Shown here: positions 47,957 to 58,792 of the stretch, piece by piece
Position numbering within the stretch: the first letter of the stretch is position 1
Layout: each line of letters begins with the position of its first letter
NCBI RefSeq assembly: GCF_030272615.1
Contig: NC_081415.1
Location: forward strand, 108,194,406 to 108,258,405
From: Cryptomeria japonica
Taxonomy: Eukaryota; Streptophyta; Pinopsida; Cupressales; Cupressaceae
DNA length: 64,000 nt
Direction of reading: 5' to 3'
Notes under the pieces: generated by a model
Told to the model about the DNA's origin: nothing
What the model saw: the letters and a program-made list of their open reading frames with translations, nothing else
Databases searched by the model: none
Made by a program: the position numbers and the translations under genes

Positions 47957-48208
47957 CTAACCTCCTTCATCCTCCTTTAGCCGATAAACCCATTTGTTAG
48001 GCAAGGCTCTTTTTTCTGCAGGTAAAGGGACTAAGTTCCAAATCTTATTTTTCATCAAGGAGTCCATCTCCTCTTTCATGCCTAGCTCCCACTGTTGTTT
48101 GGCATCTACCTGCATTGCTTCTTCATATTCTTCTGGTTCACTAGAATCCGTTAATAAAATAGAATACAAAGAAGGAGAAAATCTTTCAGGGGGTCTACTT
48201 GTCCTCAT
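47957..48208 (-). pseudogene. Element F RT N-terminal linker
   Basis: Reads RPPERFSPSLYSILL, EPEEYEEAMQVDAKQQWELGMKEEMDSL and W.LVPLP..KRALPNKWVYRLKEDEGG, the conserved lead-in to Copia RT. A TAG (about 47957) separates it from KRYKARLVVKG of the RT proper. Confidence 0.88.
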
Positions 48209-48773
48209 AGAACGTCTAACACTTACAGGATTTTGTGGGACAATCTATTGTTGAACATCAGGTACCTGTGGCATTTCATTTTCAGGAATCTCATCCAACA
48301 CCACATATTCTTGTTTGTCTTGTTCATGCTTCTTTTCTTGCATCTGTTCTTTATACATAACCTTCTCATTGAATATAACATCTCTACTTCTAATTATTTT
48401 CTTATTTTCAAAATTTCATAACTGATAGCTATATTCATCTATCCCATATCCAATGAAGGTACATTTCTGAGATTTAGCATCAAGCTTGGTTCTATTTTCT
48501 TTATCAACATGGACAAAAGCTTTGCAACCAAAAGTTTTTAGAAAAGAATAATTTACCTTTTAACCAGTCCATGCCTCCTCTGGAATACCACAATCCAAAG
48601 GGGTTGAAGATCCTCTATTTATCATATAGACAACAATATGTAGAGCATCTACCCAAAAAATGTAAGGGCAATCCAGCATGCAATCTCATGCTCCTCGTGC
48701 ATTCCATGATAGTCCTATTCATTCTCTCTGACACACCATTTTCCTGTGGAGTTATTGGAACTATCTTCTACTT

Positions 48774-49700
48774 TCAAATCCCATTTAAGGAGCAGTAATC
48801 TTCAAATGCTTTAATGCAATACTCACCTCCATTATCCGATCTGAGACACTTCAACTTTTTTCCTGTCTCATTCTCAACCAAAGCTTTCCATTTCTTAAAA
48901 GTTTCAAAAACATCTGATTTTTGTTTTAGGAAATATACCCATGTTTTTCTAGTTGAGTCATCAATAAAAATAACATAATAACAAGAGCCACCAAGAGATG
49001 ATACCTGAGCTGGTCCCCATACATCTGAATGTACAAGCTCTAACTTCTCACTCTTCTTCTCTTTCCCAACCTTGAGAAATCTAACTCTTTTCTGTTTACC
49101 ATAAACACAGTTTTCACAGAACTCTAAATCAATCTTCTTTAGTCCTGGCAATAGATTTTTGGAGTGAAGGGTTTTCATCCCTTTCTCACTCATGTGCCCA
49201 AGACTATGGTGCCACATTATCGAATGTGTTCTTGCAACATTTATTGTTGTTGTCCCTGCAGTAACTTTATCTGTAGCAGCTAGCGTAGAGTAAGTGTTAG
49301 CTGTACACAGATATAATGTGCCTACATTCACACCTTTAGCTATTACTAATGATCCTTTAGCAACCTTCCACATACCATCTGAGAGGGTAACTATGCAACC
49401 TTCACTACCTAGTTGCCCTACAAAAATTAAATTTCTTCTTAAATTAGGAACATGTCTTACCTCCTGCAGAAACTAGTCATTTCCATTCTGCAACTTGATC
49501 TTTATCTTTCCTTTTCCAACAATTTAACAGGGCTCATCATCACCCAAATATACCTGTCCAAAATCACCTTGAACATAATCTAGAAAATATTTTCTATGGG
49601 GTGTAGCATGAAATGAAGCCTTGGAATCTATTACCCAGGAATCATTAACATTATCCAAACATAAGATTAAAGCATCTTGTAAAGTATTACTTGCAATATT
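48774..49700 (-). pseudogene. Element F protease and integrase
   Basis: The protease region (about 49640-49400) reads WVIDSKASFH, so the catalytic DSG has become DSK, followed by LGDDEPC and VGQLGSEGC. The GAG-pre-integrase and zinc site come next (WHHSLGHMSEKG, FCENCVYGKQ). The integrase core has LELVHSDVWGP, VIFIDDSTRK and LRSDNGGEY. The ORF ends at 48774, and the C-terminal part up to 48210 is broken by frameshifts. Confidence 0.9.
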
Positions 49701-49719
49701 AGCTTCCTTACTGTCATTT

Positions 49720-50387
49720 TCATTTTTGTCTCCTTCTTTGTTTTTTTGAGACCAACAGTCTTTCTTTAGATGACCAGGCTTTTCGCAGTACCAACAATCT
49801 TCTTTCCTCTAGATTGAGAGCATCCTTTCTTTGACTTCCCTCATGACTTCTCATTCCTAGGGCCTTTTCCTCTTTCCTTTGATCTTCCTCTGTTCTCCAC
49901 ATTCAAAACACTACCCGATGATGTTGGAGTCTCACCTATGATTTTCCTTTGCATTTCCTCGCTTAGGATAACACCAACAATATCATCAAATACCAAAGTA
50001 TTTTTACCAGAGACAAAGTTACTTACAGCCATAACCAAGCTATTCTAGCTTTCTGTCAAAGAACATAAAATCAAGAGAGCCCTAACCTCTTCTGCAAAAG
50101 TAATTTTTACTGAAGACAATTGACTGGTAATTGTATTAAATTCATTTAAGTGCTTCGCTACAGATCCTCCCTCGCTCATTTTCAAATTAAATAAACACTT
50201 CATAAGAAATACCTTATTCGAAGCTGAGGGTTTCTCATACAACTTAGCCAATGTCGCCATCAAATCTATAGTCATTTTTGCTTCTGTTATATTGAATGCT
50301 ACAAATTGTATAGGGCACAATCAAATGGATCCCAGTGCCTTTCTATCTAAAATATCCCACTCTTCATCTGACATCGTGGTCGCTTTC
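49720..50387 (-). pseudogene. Element F gag, main part
   Basis: Continues from the 5' fragment at 58162-58348 across element G. It reads MSDEEWDILDRKALGSI, then the UBN2-type gag (LMATLAKLYEKPSASNKVFLMKCLFNLK, SVAKHLNEFNTITSQL), then a zinc knuckle CWYCEKPGHLKKDC near 49790. Stops: TGA after GSI (likely CGA), TAG in TES*NSLVMAVSN (likely TGG), and TGA in NEKS*GKSK (likely CGA). Confidence 0.9.
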
Positions 50388-51611
50388 TGTAAAGCGGAAA
50401 ATCGCGATCGAACCCTAGTTGTTCTCCCCTCTTCCAACTCCGAGGAGAGAGAAGGGAGGTTCGCTAGGATTCGATGGTTTTCACTTAGGGGAGAGACTTT
50501 ACATTCAAAAGAGGGGTTGAAACCCACTAGATCCAATCCCACGCAATGCAAGATTGGATGCTAAATGTGTTTCAAGGGTTAAGACAGCAAGGCTACCCTC
50601 TTTTGTAAAGAATGTTGATAGAAGAATTAAACTAAGCATGCATAGAAAATGACAAAGATTTGCTTATAAACTGAGTTCGGATTATAGGATGAAGCTGCGG
50701 ACCTGGAATTAGCAGTAAAATGTCGATACGGCACTGTCCTGCAAATTTGAGCAAAAGTTGTCGGGACGATGGCGCCCGGCGCCACGGTCCTCCGAAAAAT
50801 CCGCGAAACGAAGGGGGATCTGTTCGTCTCTGCACAAGGATTCCAGATCTTCAATTTCAGCCACGTACCTGCAACCTACACACAGAAAAGCGAAGACGAT
50901 TGGGGGGTTAGGGATTAGGGGTTTGCCTTTAGGTCAAACCCCAGTTTTGGAATTAACCAAGAAATGAGCAAGAGCTGTAAATGTAAATGACTGTAAAACA
51001 AGTACTAATACCTTGTTCTAAGAATGTTTGTATCGTTATGTGCAAAGGTTTAGATGTTGTATGTTGTATGTTGTATGTTGTATGTAACATGTAGTATGTG
51101 ATCTCCTCTTCAATGGTTGAATCCTTGTCTTGAATGAAACACTTAGCCTTGAATGGAGACTTAGAAGGAATGCTTGAATGCTTGAATGCTTGAATGCTTG
51201 AATGCTTGAATGCTTGAATGTTTGAATCTTGCTTTCGCCTTTTTTTCCTATCTATCCATCCAAATGAGAGAGGAAAATGTAGTTTATATACTTGTCATTT
51301 AGGGCTGATAGACTGATTTTCCCGACCTTAGGCCGACTAGGAAAGTTAATTTCCAAATTACAAACAAAAAGACCCGAGCCCCTTAGGAGACCGGGCCCAA
51401 AATAGGACCCAGGGACCAGGGCGCTGGGCGCTATGGTCCCACCTCCTGGGACAGCAGGGTGCAAGGAGGTTCAGGCCAGGGTGCTTGAAAAATGCAGTTT
51501 TCAGTGTCGTGAGCAAGTTTCAGGGTCTCCATTCAGGTTGCGTGTTGCGTCGCCATCGTGAAGACCGAAATGCAGTCGAAATTGCAAGTGTCACAATTTT
51601 AGGATGCTACA
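50388..51611 (-). mobile_element. 3' LTR of element G
   Basis: 1,224 bp, minus strand TGTAGCATCC...CGCTTTACA. Contains a TGTATGTTGT repeat (about 51053-51083), six TGCTTGAA units (51171-51218) and the hairpin at 51412-51440. By eye it differs from the other LTR by about two dozen substitutions plus two TGCTTGAA units. Confidence 0.93.
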
Positions 51612-51626
51612 TTTAGCCCCCACTTT

Positions 51627-52398
51627 AGCGGGAGTATGTATGCTCATACTTCCGGTAAAGTACAAGGAAACAACATTGAAAGACTTTCACCACGTCAAGG
51701 AGGCAAGATACACCAAGCCCCCAGTGGACTAAGGATCTTACGACTTCGATTGACAAAGTAAAAGGGAAGATCACGAGGAAGAACCATGACTGTCAGTAGT
51801 AAGGTTCCCTCACTATGAGTCATGCAAGAAAGATATCAAAAATTTTCAAGGCAAAGCTAAATTTACCAAGAAATTTTCAAGTATCTTGAAAAGATATGAA
51901 CGGGATGTATGCCCCCCTACGTTAAAGCGATCGCACACGCCTCACCGGGGGTGATTGTTTTAACGTAGTGATACATATAAGAAATGAAAAAGAAAGGAGC
52001 ACGTTATCGCAATGATTTAGCCCCCAAGTGTGAGATAAACCCAAGGATAATAGACACAAAACATAAAGCACAAGATGACTTCGCTTTCCTCGGGGTCAGT
52101 ATGCTGTATGATAAGTCATGTATATATATCATATGTATGTATGCATAATTGTTCTTCATTCCCCAATCAAGGAAGGTCACCTAGAAGAAGGGAACACATG
52201 TGTCTTTTGAGTCAACATGAGAGAGATCGACAGATCTCAATGCTTTGCATCGTCCTCAAGTAGACAACACTAAGGACAACAAATAGAAGAATGAGAGTAC
52301 ACATAGAAGAAGTGACAAAAGAGAGGGGGAGAGAATCTGCTATGCTAATGAAACTAGTCTAGCACGTCATCTACCCCCCGATCTTGCTGATCAATGTT
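51627..52398 (-). other. Element G 3' untranslated domain with an inverted repeat
   Basis: About 0.8 kb between the end of the gag-pro frame and the PPT, with no ORF of note. It contains a perfect 10-bp inverted repeat (CTACGTTAAA at 51917-51926 and its complement at 51959-51968) around a 32-nt loop that includes GCGATCGC. Confidence 0.7.
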
Positions 52399-55300
52399 TC
52401 AGGAAGGCAGGGAACACGCTAGAGGAGGAACATCCAACACAGCAGATGGAGCTATCACAAGATCCAAACAAGGGCTATGTTCATGTTCCAAGCCACATTG
52501 TTCTTGTCTAGGAGCTAGGATAAGTGCTTTAGAAAATTCATTAGATAAATGGTTATCAATATCAACAAGTTCATATTCACTATCAGAAGCAAGAGAAGTA
52601 ACATTTTCATCATGAATAACATTTTCATCTATATCATCATCAAGATTTATAAAAATAGGATCTTTAACTCGCACAGGATCAAGACCATCATGCATCTTAT
52701 GTTTAGGAGATTTAGGCTCAATGTCCGGCTGAGGAGAAAATGGAATAATGCTTGTTGAAGGTGTTTTTGGAGATTGCAAAGTTTGAGCTCTAAGACGACG
52801 CTTTCGCCGGCGTTCACGTGCAGAACGATTTCATCTAGCCTTAGTAGGAAGTGGAGAAGATTGAGGAGGAGGAATGTTCTCATCCCTATCACTTGGGTGT
52901 TTAGGTTGTGGTCTCTTAGGCTGGACAATAGGAGAAGAAGAAGGTCTCTTCTCTCTATAAAAAGAAGGAGGAGGAACTGCTCCATATAAAGGAGGAATAT
53001 TTGGTTTAGGGAGAAGACCAAGTCCATCATGACGAGGAGGTATAGGTCTACTCTTAGGAAGTTTATTAGGCATAGACATAGTCACATCCATAGGGATGGG
53101 TTGGGAATCTTCTTGAGGAAAGACATTAGTTTTATCTTTCAAAGGAAGAACTTCCTTCTCAAGAATGATAGGAATATCAAGTTTAGGTGTTCTAGGTTCA
53201 CTTAGAGATAGGATCATATCTGTTTTCCACTTTTGATAAGATTTGAAAAGATGATCACTTCGCGGAGGAAGAGATTGAAATTGTTTAGGCCAAAAGTAAT
53301 CAAGAGGAACGCTAGAAGTTCTTTCAGCAGGTTTAAAGAGACTATGATTGACAGTAACAACTTCACCATTATGGGGAAATTTCAAACACTTATGAATAGG
53401 AGAAGCAATAGCTTTTATGGAAGATAGCCAAGGATAGCCAAGCTTCACACGAAATTGTTCGGAAGATGGAATAATAGCAAAGTTCACATCAAGAGATTTG
53501 TTATGGACCTCAATAGGCAATGTAATAGAACCAATTGCAGGAGAAGAAAATGCATCAAATAGTTTCACAATCACATCTGTTTTGTCATAGATCACTTGAT
53601 TCAATTGCAAAGTAAAAAGAAATTCTTCAGTAATAACATTAATCATGCACGAAGGATCAATAAGCACTCCACGGCAAGGTGTATTCTTGACTTTTGCAAC
53701 TATATATAAAGGACCATCAAGTGCCCTAACGGTTTCACTGGAATCAAATGTGATGGAAGGTTCTTTAGGGTTTTCTTGCTGCTCTACAAAGTTAATCACA
53801 TTCGGAGTCATAGACACAAGACCATCAGATGAGAGAGAGGAATCATTAGCCTCAATTGCATTAGAGGTATGAGAAGGTAATGGATCAGTGAAAATCTGAA
53901 GATTTTGATTAGGAGGAGCTACAGATGTGTTGCCTTTATCATTCACTCTAGAAACAGAAATAGTATTATTATCAATCAAATCTTGAATTTTACCCTTTAA
54001 AGAAAAACATTTTTCAGTATCATGCCCAAGCTGATGATGAAATTGACAAAAGGCTTTGTTATCAAAATAAGGTGAAGTAATCTTTGCAGGATCAATTTGT
54101 CTTATAGGAGGAAGAGTAAGCACATTTTGTTCCAACAATTTATTCATAATACTATGCAATGATTCATTCAAAGGAGTATACTTTCTTTCTTTCTTGAAAA
54201 AATTAGAAATAGGAGGCACACCTGATGCTGCATTCACATTGTTGTTGATGATGTTTTCATTGAATTTGATGGAATCTCTGTTCGGTTTAAACTTCCCAAA
54301 TGGTTGTTGACTGCTATCACCCTTATCACTCAGAGCCATAGGATGTGATTGTTCCATTTGACTCACGGTCAGTTGATAATTGTGAAGAGTTGCACACAAC
54401 TGTTGGAAAGAAGTAAACTCAGAAAATAGAAGTTTGTCTCGAATATCTTTTTGTAAATTAGAAATAAAGATTCTTTGAATATCATTGTCAGGCACTGGAA
54501 AAGAAATTTGAGCATACAAATGCTTATATCTACCAATGAAATCAGTCACTTTTTCTTTAACACCTTGTTTACAATGCATTAAATCAATCAAAGTAACCTT
54601 AGGACTTATATTGTTTTGAAATTGTTGAATGAAAGCATTTGCAAGTTGTTCGAAAGAAGTAATAGAATAGGAAGGCAACGAGCAATACCATTGTAGGGCT
54701 TTGTCTCTTAATGTTCTAGTGAACAGTTTTGCAAGCAACCTTTGGTCATAAGCAAAATCAGTACAAATTGTTTGAAAAGTCTTAACATGTGTTAGAGGAT
54801 CTCCTTTACCATTATAAAGTTCCAAATGCGGAATTTCAACATGTTTAGGAGGAATAGCTCGAACAATGTCAAGAGAAAGTGGGCTCGCAACATCAAATGT
54901 GGGCACACTAAACTTAGATTGATTCATAGAGGCAATTTGTTGCTGTAAAGAAGAGACAGTTTGTGCAAGATTGTTAATGGTCGCTTCAGTCGAAGAGTTC
55001 ATATTAGATGTGTTAGATTGAGATGGAGGCGTTATGTTATTGAAAGAAGGTAAAGAGTAAGGTGGTGGGACCCTATGATAATTAGTCATAGGAGATGATT
55101 GGACAGGAGGAACACTACAAGGAGGAATGGATTGGCTAAACGAATTGCCCCTTTGCATCATGTTCATTTGTGGAGATGTAATAGGCACACTCATTGAAGG
55201 AATGAATGAAGAAGTTGGATTAAATGAAGAAGAGGGATTGATTGAAAAGGAAGGATTGCCCCCATGACTAGTGATCACAGGAGGAATGTCTTGTGTAGAA

Positions 55301-55782
55301 GTAGCCATTATGTTTGATGTAAAGGTAGGTATGCTAGAAATAGAAGTCATCAAAGGAATAGAATGATTGACTTGTGTAGGAGGTTGTGTATAACCTAAAG
55401 TTTCGGCACAACTCTTCATAGGCATCACGTTCGAATTCACAATGTGTGAAATACCACGCAAAATATCAATTCCATTCTTATCACTTTGAAGCATACGTTT
55501 TAGACCCTCAATTAAAGGAAGAGCTTGACTATCAGGGTATTCTTGAGACATCCATTGTCGAAAATCGTCAAATTGGTTATCCAATTTTGAAAGTTGTTCT
55601 TCAGAAACCTCATGGAGAGCTTCTTCATCATTAAGAGGATTAGAGGAATTACCCATGTCCTCGTTAAAAAGACTATTCAAATTAGGTTCCATCTCCTCAG
55701 TAGTTAAACCTCGGAAAGACTTAATTCTACGGCTTCGTCTAACGGGAATAGTGTAAGTAGGGTTTATTGTTGTAAAACTCAT
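52399..55782 (-). CDS. Element G gag-protease polyprotein, one internal TGA
   Basis: A 983-codon ORF runs from ATG 55782 to a TGA at 52831; the same frame stays open to 52399, about 1,127 codons in all. Order: Pro/Ser/Thr-rich N-terminus with coiled coil (SSLQQQIASMNQ), retrotransposon gag (IPHLELYNGKGDPLTHVKTF, ALQWYCSLP, FIQQFQNN), a Cys-His knuckle CQFHHQLGHDTEKC, and a retropepsin-like segment (CRGVLIDPSCMINVI with D-P-S in place of D-S-G, VKLGYPWLSSIKAIAS). The C-terminal region is Pro-rich. Just past the TGA is a highly basic NRSARERRRKRRLR stretch. The TGA probably arose from CGA. Function inferred: particle structural protein acting in trans or alone. Confidence 0.85.
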
Positions 55783-56932
55783 GCACTAGAGAAGGAGAGA
55801 AAATTTTGAATTTAGAGGTAGCAATTTTCAGTAAAATCAGCCAATCTTCTAGATTTAAGCTGTTAAATGCAATCACAACAGTCTCCCGAAATTTCAGAAA
55901 AAATGTCTGGGACCGTGGCGCTCGGAGTGCAACACGGTCCTTGCAACTTTTTTCGAAATTTGCAGGGATGAAAGGTATGATGATTTTAGAGCTAATCTGA
56001 AAAAATTGAGTGATTTTACGATCTGTAGATAGGCCAAATTAAAGTTGCAATCTCAAAATTGAACCCTACCCAGATTGTCGAAAAATGCAAAATTTGAATT
56101 TTGAAAAAGAGAGGGAAACTGAAATTTTGAATTTTATGATTTTAGAGGGAATGCCAAGAGCAATGCAAATTTTGAAATTTGAAAATTGACTCAATTTCAC
56201 GCCAAATTCAATTTTGAAAGCGGAAACCAAAGTTGTTGTAATTAAGCACTTAATTTCAAAAGTCACAAAATGCAAGAATTTGAATAAAGCACTGAAATTT
56301 TTAATGAATGATAACACACTTTTCAGATTTAGGACAGTAAGAAAACAATTTTGACACAAAATTTCAATTTCAATGATTTTTAAATGTTTAGAAGCCTTAA
56401 TCCAAGCAATCACAAGACCAACTTTGACTATAATTTTGAAGGTGTTATAATTGATAAAATCAGCCAAAATTTTGGATTTTAGCAGGAAAATACAGTAAGA
56501 TCTTGCTCCCAAAATTTCGGAAAAAATGTCGGGGACGATGGCGCTCGGCGCCACGGTCCTCGCAACTTTTTTCCAAACTTTCAGGGATGAAAGATGTTGT
56601 GATTTTATTGCGGAATCCAAAGTTACAGCTGATTTGGAGATGTTTTGATCAGTGAAATTGTCGGACAAAGGTTGAATCAAGAGGGTTTCAAAAATTAGGG
56701 TTTTGACACTTAACCACTTAATTTTCAAAATTAAAGCACAAATATGAACTAATAATTTGTAATAGAAGGGCAAATCTGAAACAAGCATTAACAATTAAAA
56801 ATTTCACAAGCTTAATTACTAAAAGGAAATTTTAGGGTTTTTATGCAATCACCTCTAAAATTTTGCAAAAGATCAAACATGGAAATGTAATCAATTTTTT
56901 TCAGATCTAAGCATGAAAAATCAGAAAGGATG
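55783..56932 (-). other. Element G 5' leader
   Basis: About 1.15 kb between PBS and gag start. It is AT-rich (AAATTTTGAA-type repeats) with two islands of GC-rich sequence at about 55904-55940 and 56528-56560. Each island is a variant of the hairpin motif found in the LTRs, and each is followed by AACTTTTTTC..AA.TTTCAGGGATGAAAG. Open stretches here (for example 56066-56794) look like fortuitous low-complexity translation. Confidence 0.7.
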
Positions 56933-56950
56933 TTCACGTCGGGTTCACCA
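56933..56950 (-). other. Primer-binding site of element G
   Basis: The minus strand reads TGGTGAACCCGACGTGAA three bases inside the 5' LTR, in the position of a tRNA primer site. It differs from the initiator-Met site of A, B and F. I do not assign the tRNA. Confidence 0.75.
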
Positions 56951-56953
56951 AAA

Positions 56954-58161
56954 TGTAAAGCGGAAAATCGCGATCGAACCCTAGTTGTTCTCCCCTCTTC
57001 CAACTCCAAGGAGAGAGAAGGGAGGTTCGCTAGGATTCGATGGTTTTCACTTAGGGGAGAGACTTTACATTCAAAAGAGGGGTTGAAACCCACTAGATCC
57101 AATCCCACGCAATGCAAGATTGGATGCTAAATGTGTTTCAAGGGTTAAGACAGCAAGGCTACCCTCTTTTGTAAAGAATGTTGATAGAAGAATTAAACTA
57201 AGCATGCATAGAAAATGACAAAGATTTGCTTATAAACTGAGTTCGGATTATAAGATGAAGCTATGGACCTGGAATTAGCAGTAAAATGTCGATACGGCGC
57301 TGTCCTGCAAATTTGAGCAAAAGTTGTCGGGACGATGGCGCCCGGTGCCACGGTCCTCCGAAAAATCCGCGAAACGAAGGGGGATCTGTTCGTCTCTGCA
57401 CAAGGATTCCAGATCTTCAATTTCAGCCGCGTACCTGCAACCTACACACAGAAAAGTGAAGACGATTGGGAGGTTAGGGATTAGGGGTTTGCCTTTAGGT
57501 CAAACCCCGGTTTTGGAATTAACCAAGAAATGAGCAAGAGCTGTAAATGTAAATGACTATAAAACAAGTACTAATACCTTGTTCTAAGGATGTTTGTATC
57601 CTTATGTGCGAAGGTTTAGATGTTGTATGTTGTATGTTGTATGTTGTATGTAACATGTAGTATGTGATCTCCTCTTCAATGGTTGAATCCTTGTCTTGAA
57701 TGCAACACTTAGCCTTGAATGGAGACTTAGAAGGAATGCTTGAATGCTTGAATGCTTGAATGCTTGAATGTTTGAATCTTGCTTTCGCCTTTTTTTCCTA
57801 TCTATCCATCCAAATGAGAGAGGAAAATGTAGTTTATATACTTGTCATTTAGGGCTGATAGACTGATTTTCCCGACCTTAGGCCGACTAGGAAAGTTAAT
57901 TTCCAAATTGCAAACAAAAAGACCCGAGCCCCTTAGGAGACCGGGCCCAAAATAGGACCCAGGGACCAGGGCGCTAGGCGCCCTGGTCCCACCTCCCGGG
58001 ATAGCAGGGTGCAAGGAGGTTCAGGCCAGGGTGCTTGAAAAATGCAGTTTTCAGTGTCGTGAGCAAGTTTCAGGGTCTCCATTCAGGTTGCGTGTTGCGT
58101 CGCCATCGTGAAGACCGAAATGCAGTCAAAATTGCAAGTGTCGTAATTTTAGGACGCTACA
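56954..58161 (-). mobile_element. 5' LTR of element G
   Basis: 1,208 bp, TGTAGCGTCC...CTTTACA on the minus strand. It has four TGCTTGAA units instead of six, which alone explains the 16-bp difference from the 3' LTR. It carries the perfect 13-bp-arm hairpin at 57962-57990. Confidence 0.93.
57962..57990. repeat. Perfect hairpin in the element G LTR
   Basis: Arms GGGACCAGGGCGC (57962-57974) and GCGCCCTGGTCCC (57978-57990) pair completely around a 3-nt loop TAG. The copy in the other LTR (51412-51440) has two mismatches in the right arm. Related hairpins lie at about 50762, 57328, 55908 and 56532. Confidence 0.9.
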
Positions 58162-58348
58162 CTTTCTTTGCCTTTCCTTCCAATGGCCACCACAAATCCT
58201 TTTGATACAAGTAATCCTCCATCTGCATTTTCCATAACTGATAATTCTAGCCGTTAAACTTTTCAACCTTGAATTTGGAATCCTCTATTGCTCCCACTCA
58301 AATCTGAAAGTCCTGCCAATTTACAAAAAACCTCGCTCTGATACCAAT
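58162..58348 (-). pseudogene. Element F gag 5' fragment with PBS
   Basis: The PBS TTGGTATCAGAGCGAGG (58331-58347, minus) lies next to the 5' LTR of F. It is followed by the start of gag: F.VEKFNG, a stop, then NYQLWKMQMEDYLYQKDLWWPLEGKAKK, which continues after element G at 50387. Confidence 0.88.
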
Positions 58349-58787
58349 TGTTAGGGTTTCAAGCAGATCCGAAGCAAATATGAACTAACAATTATATGCA
58401 GATTTAAATACAAAAGATAAAGAAATAAAATAGGACACAGATAACACAGAGATTTAACATGGTTCACCCAGAATGGGTTACATCCACCATACAAAGCCGT
58501 CCAATCTTTCTTATTATCCAGCAAAAACAATACATCAACCTTACAATGCCTTCAGCATCCCAACTGCTTATAACATGTGTTTTTAGGGAAACAAACAAAG
58601 TCGGACTTTTTAGGGTTTTATTACAATGTTAGTTTTCATCAACGAAAAATGGCAAAAAAAAATTTCTCGAGGGCTCCCGCCCCCGAACCCCAGCAAGGAT
58701 ACGTGCTGAGTGTACAGTACTTTGCTGATTAGTCACCACATTTCAACAATCTCCCACTTGGAGACTAATTAGGCTCCACATCGAACA
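58349..58787 (-). mobile_element. 5' LTR of element F plus 39-bp extension
   Basis: The LTR proper is 58349-58748 (400 bp). Between it and the ATGTT duplication (58788-58792) lie 39 bp. On the minus strand these read TGTTCGATGTGGAGCC.. (a diverged copy of the first ~24 bp of the LTR) and then CTCCAAGTGGGAGAT, the element's own PPT region. Confidence 0.85.
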
Positions 58788-58792
58788 ATGTT

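Larger units (their letters stand above)
50388..58161 (-). mobile_element. Element G: LTR element with gag-protease only, inserted in F gag
   Basis: 7,774 bp, flanked by perfect CTTTC duplications (50383-50387 and 58162-58166). LTRs 50388-51611 and 56954-58161 are near-identical, so this is the youngest insertion here. PBS 56933-56950; PPT 51612-51626. The only coding capacity is a large Tat-like gag plus protease-like domain (52399-55782). There is no RT, RNase H or integrase, which fits the TR-GAG class of non-autonomous elements. A conserved hairpin recurs in LTRs and leader. Confidence 0.92.
46026..58787 (-). mobile_element. Element F: Ty1/copia element inserted in D, split by G
   Basis: ATGTT at 46021-46025 and 58788-58792 flanks the element, splitting D between its first and second RNase H. 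LTRs are 46026-46488 and 58349-58748. The PBS matches initiator-Met tRNA. Domain order gag-PR-IN-RT-RH identifies Ty1/copia. About 5.0 kb remain after removing G. The 5' end has 39 extra bp between target duplication and LTR (see findings). Stops throughout make it inactive. Confidence 0.92.

Noticed and set aside
50720-50967. Overlapping ORFs in the G LTRs (also 51252-51464 and the copies in the other LTR)
   Set aside because: They lie in LTR sequence, in several frames and both strands, and arise from GC-rich islands without stops. No protein family was recognised.
56066-56794. 242-codon minus-strand ORF upstream of G gag
   Set aside because: Translation of AAATTTTGAA-type low-complexity sequence, rich in Ile, Lys, Phe and Leu, with no domain. 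It also runs through one of the hairpin motifs.
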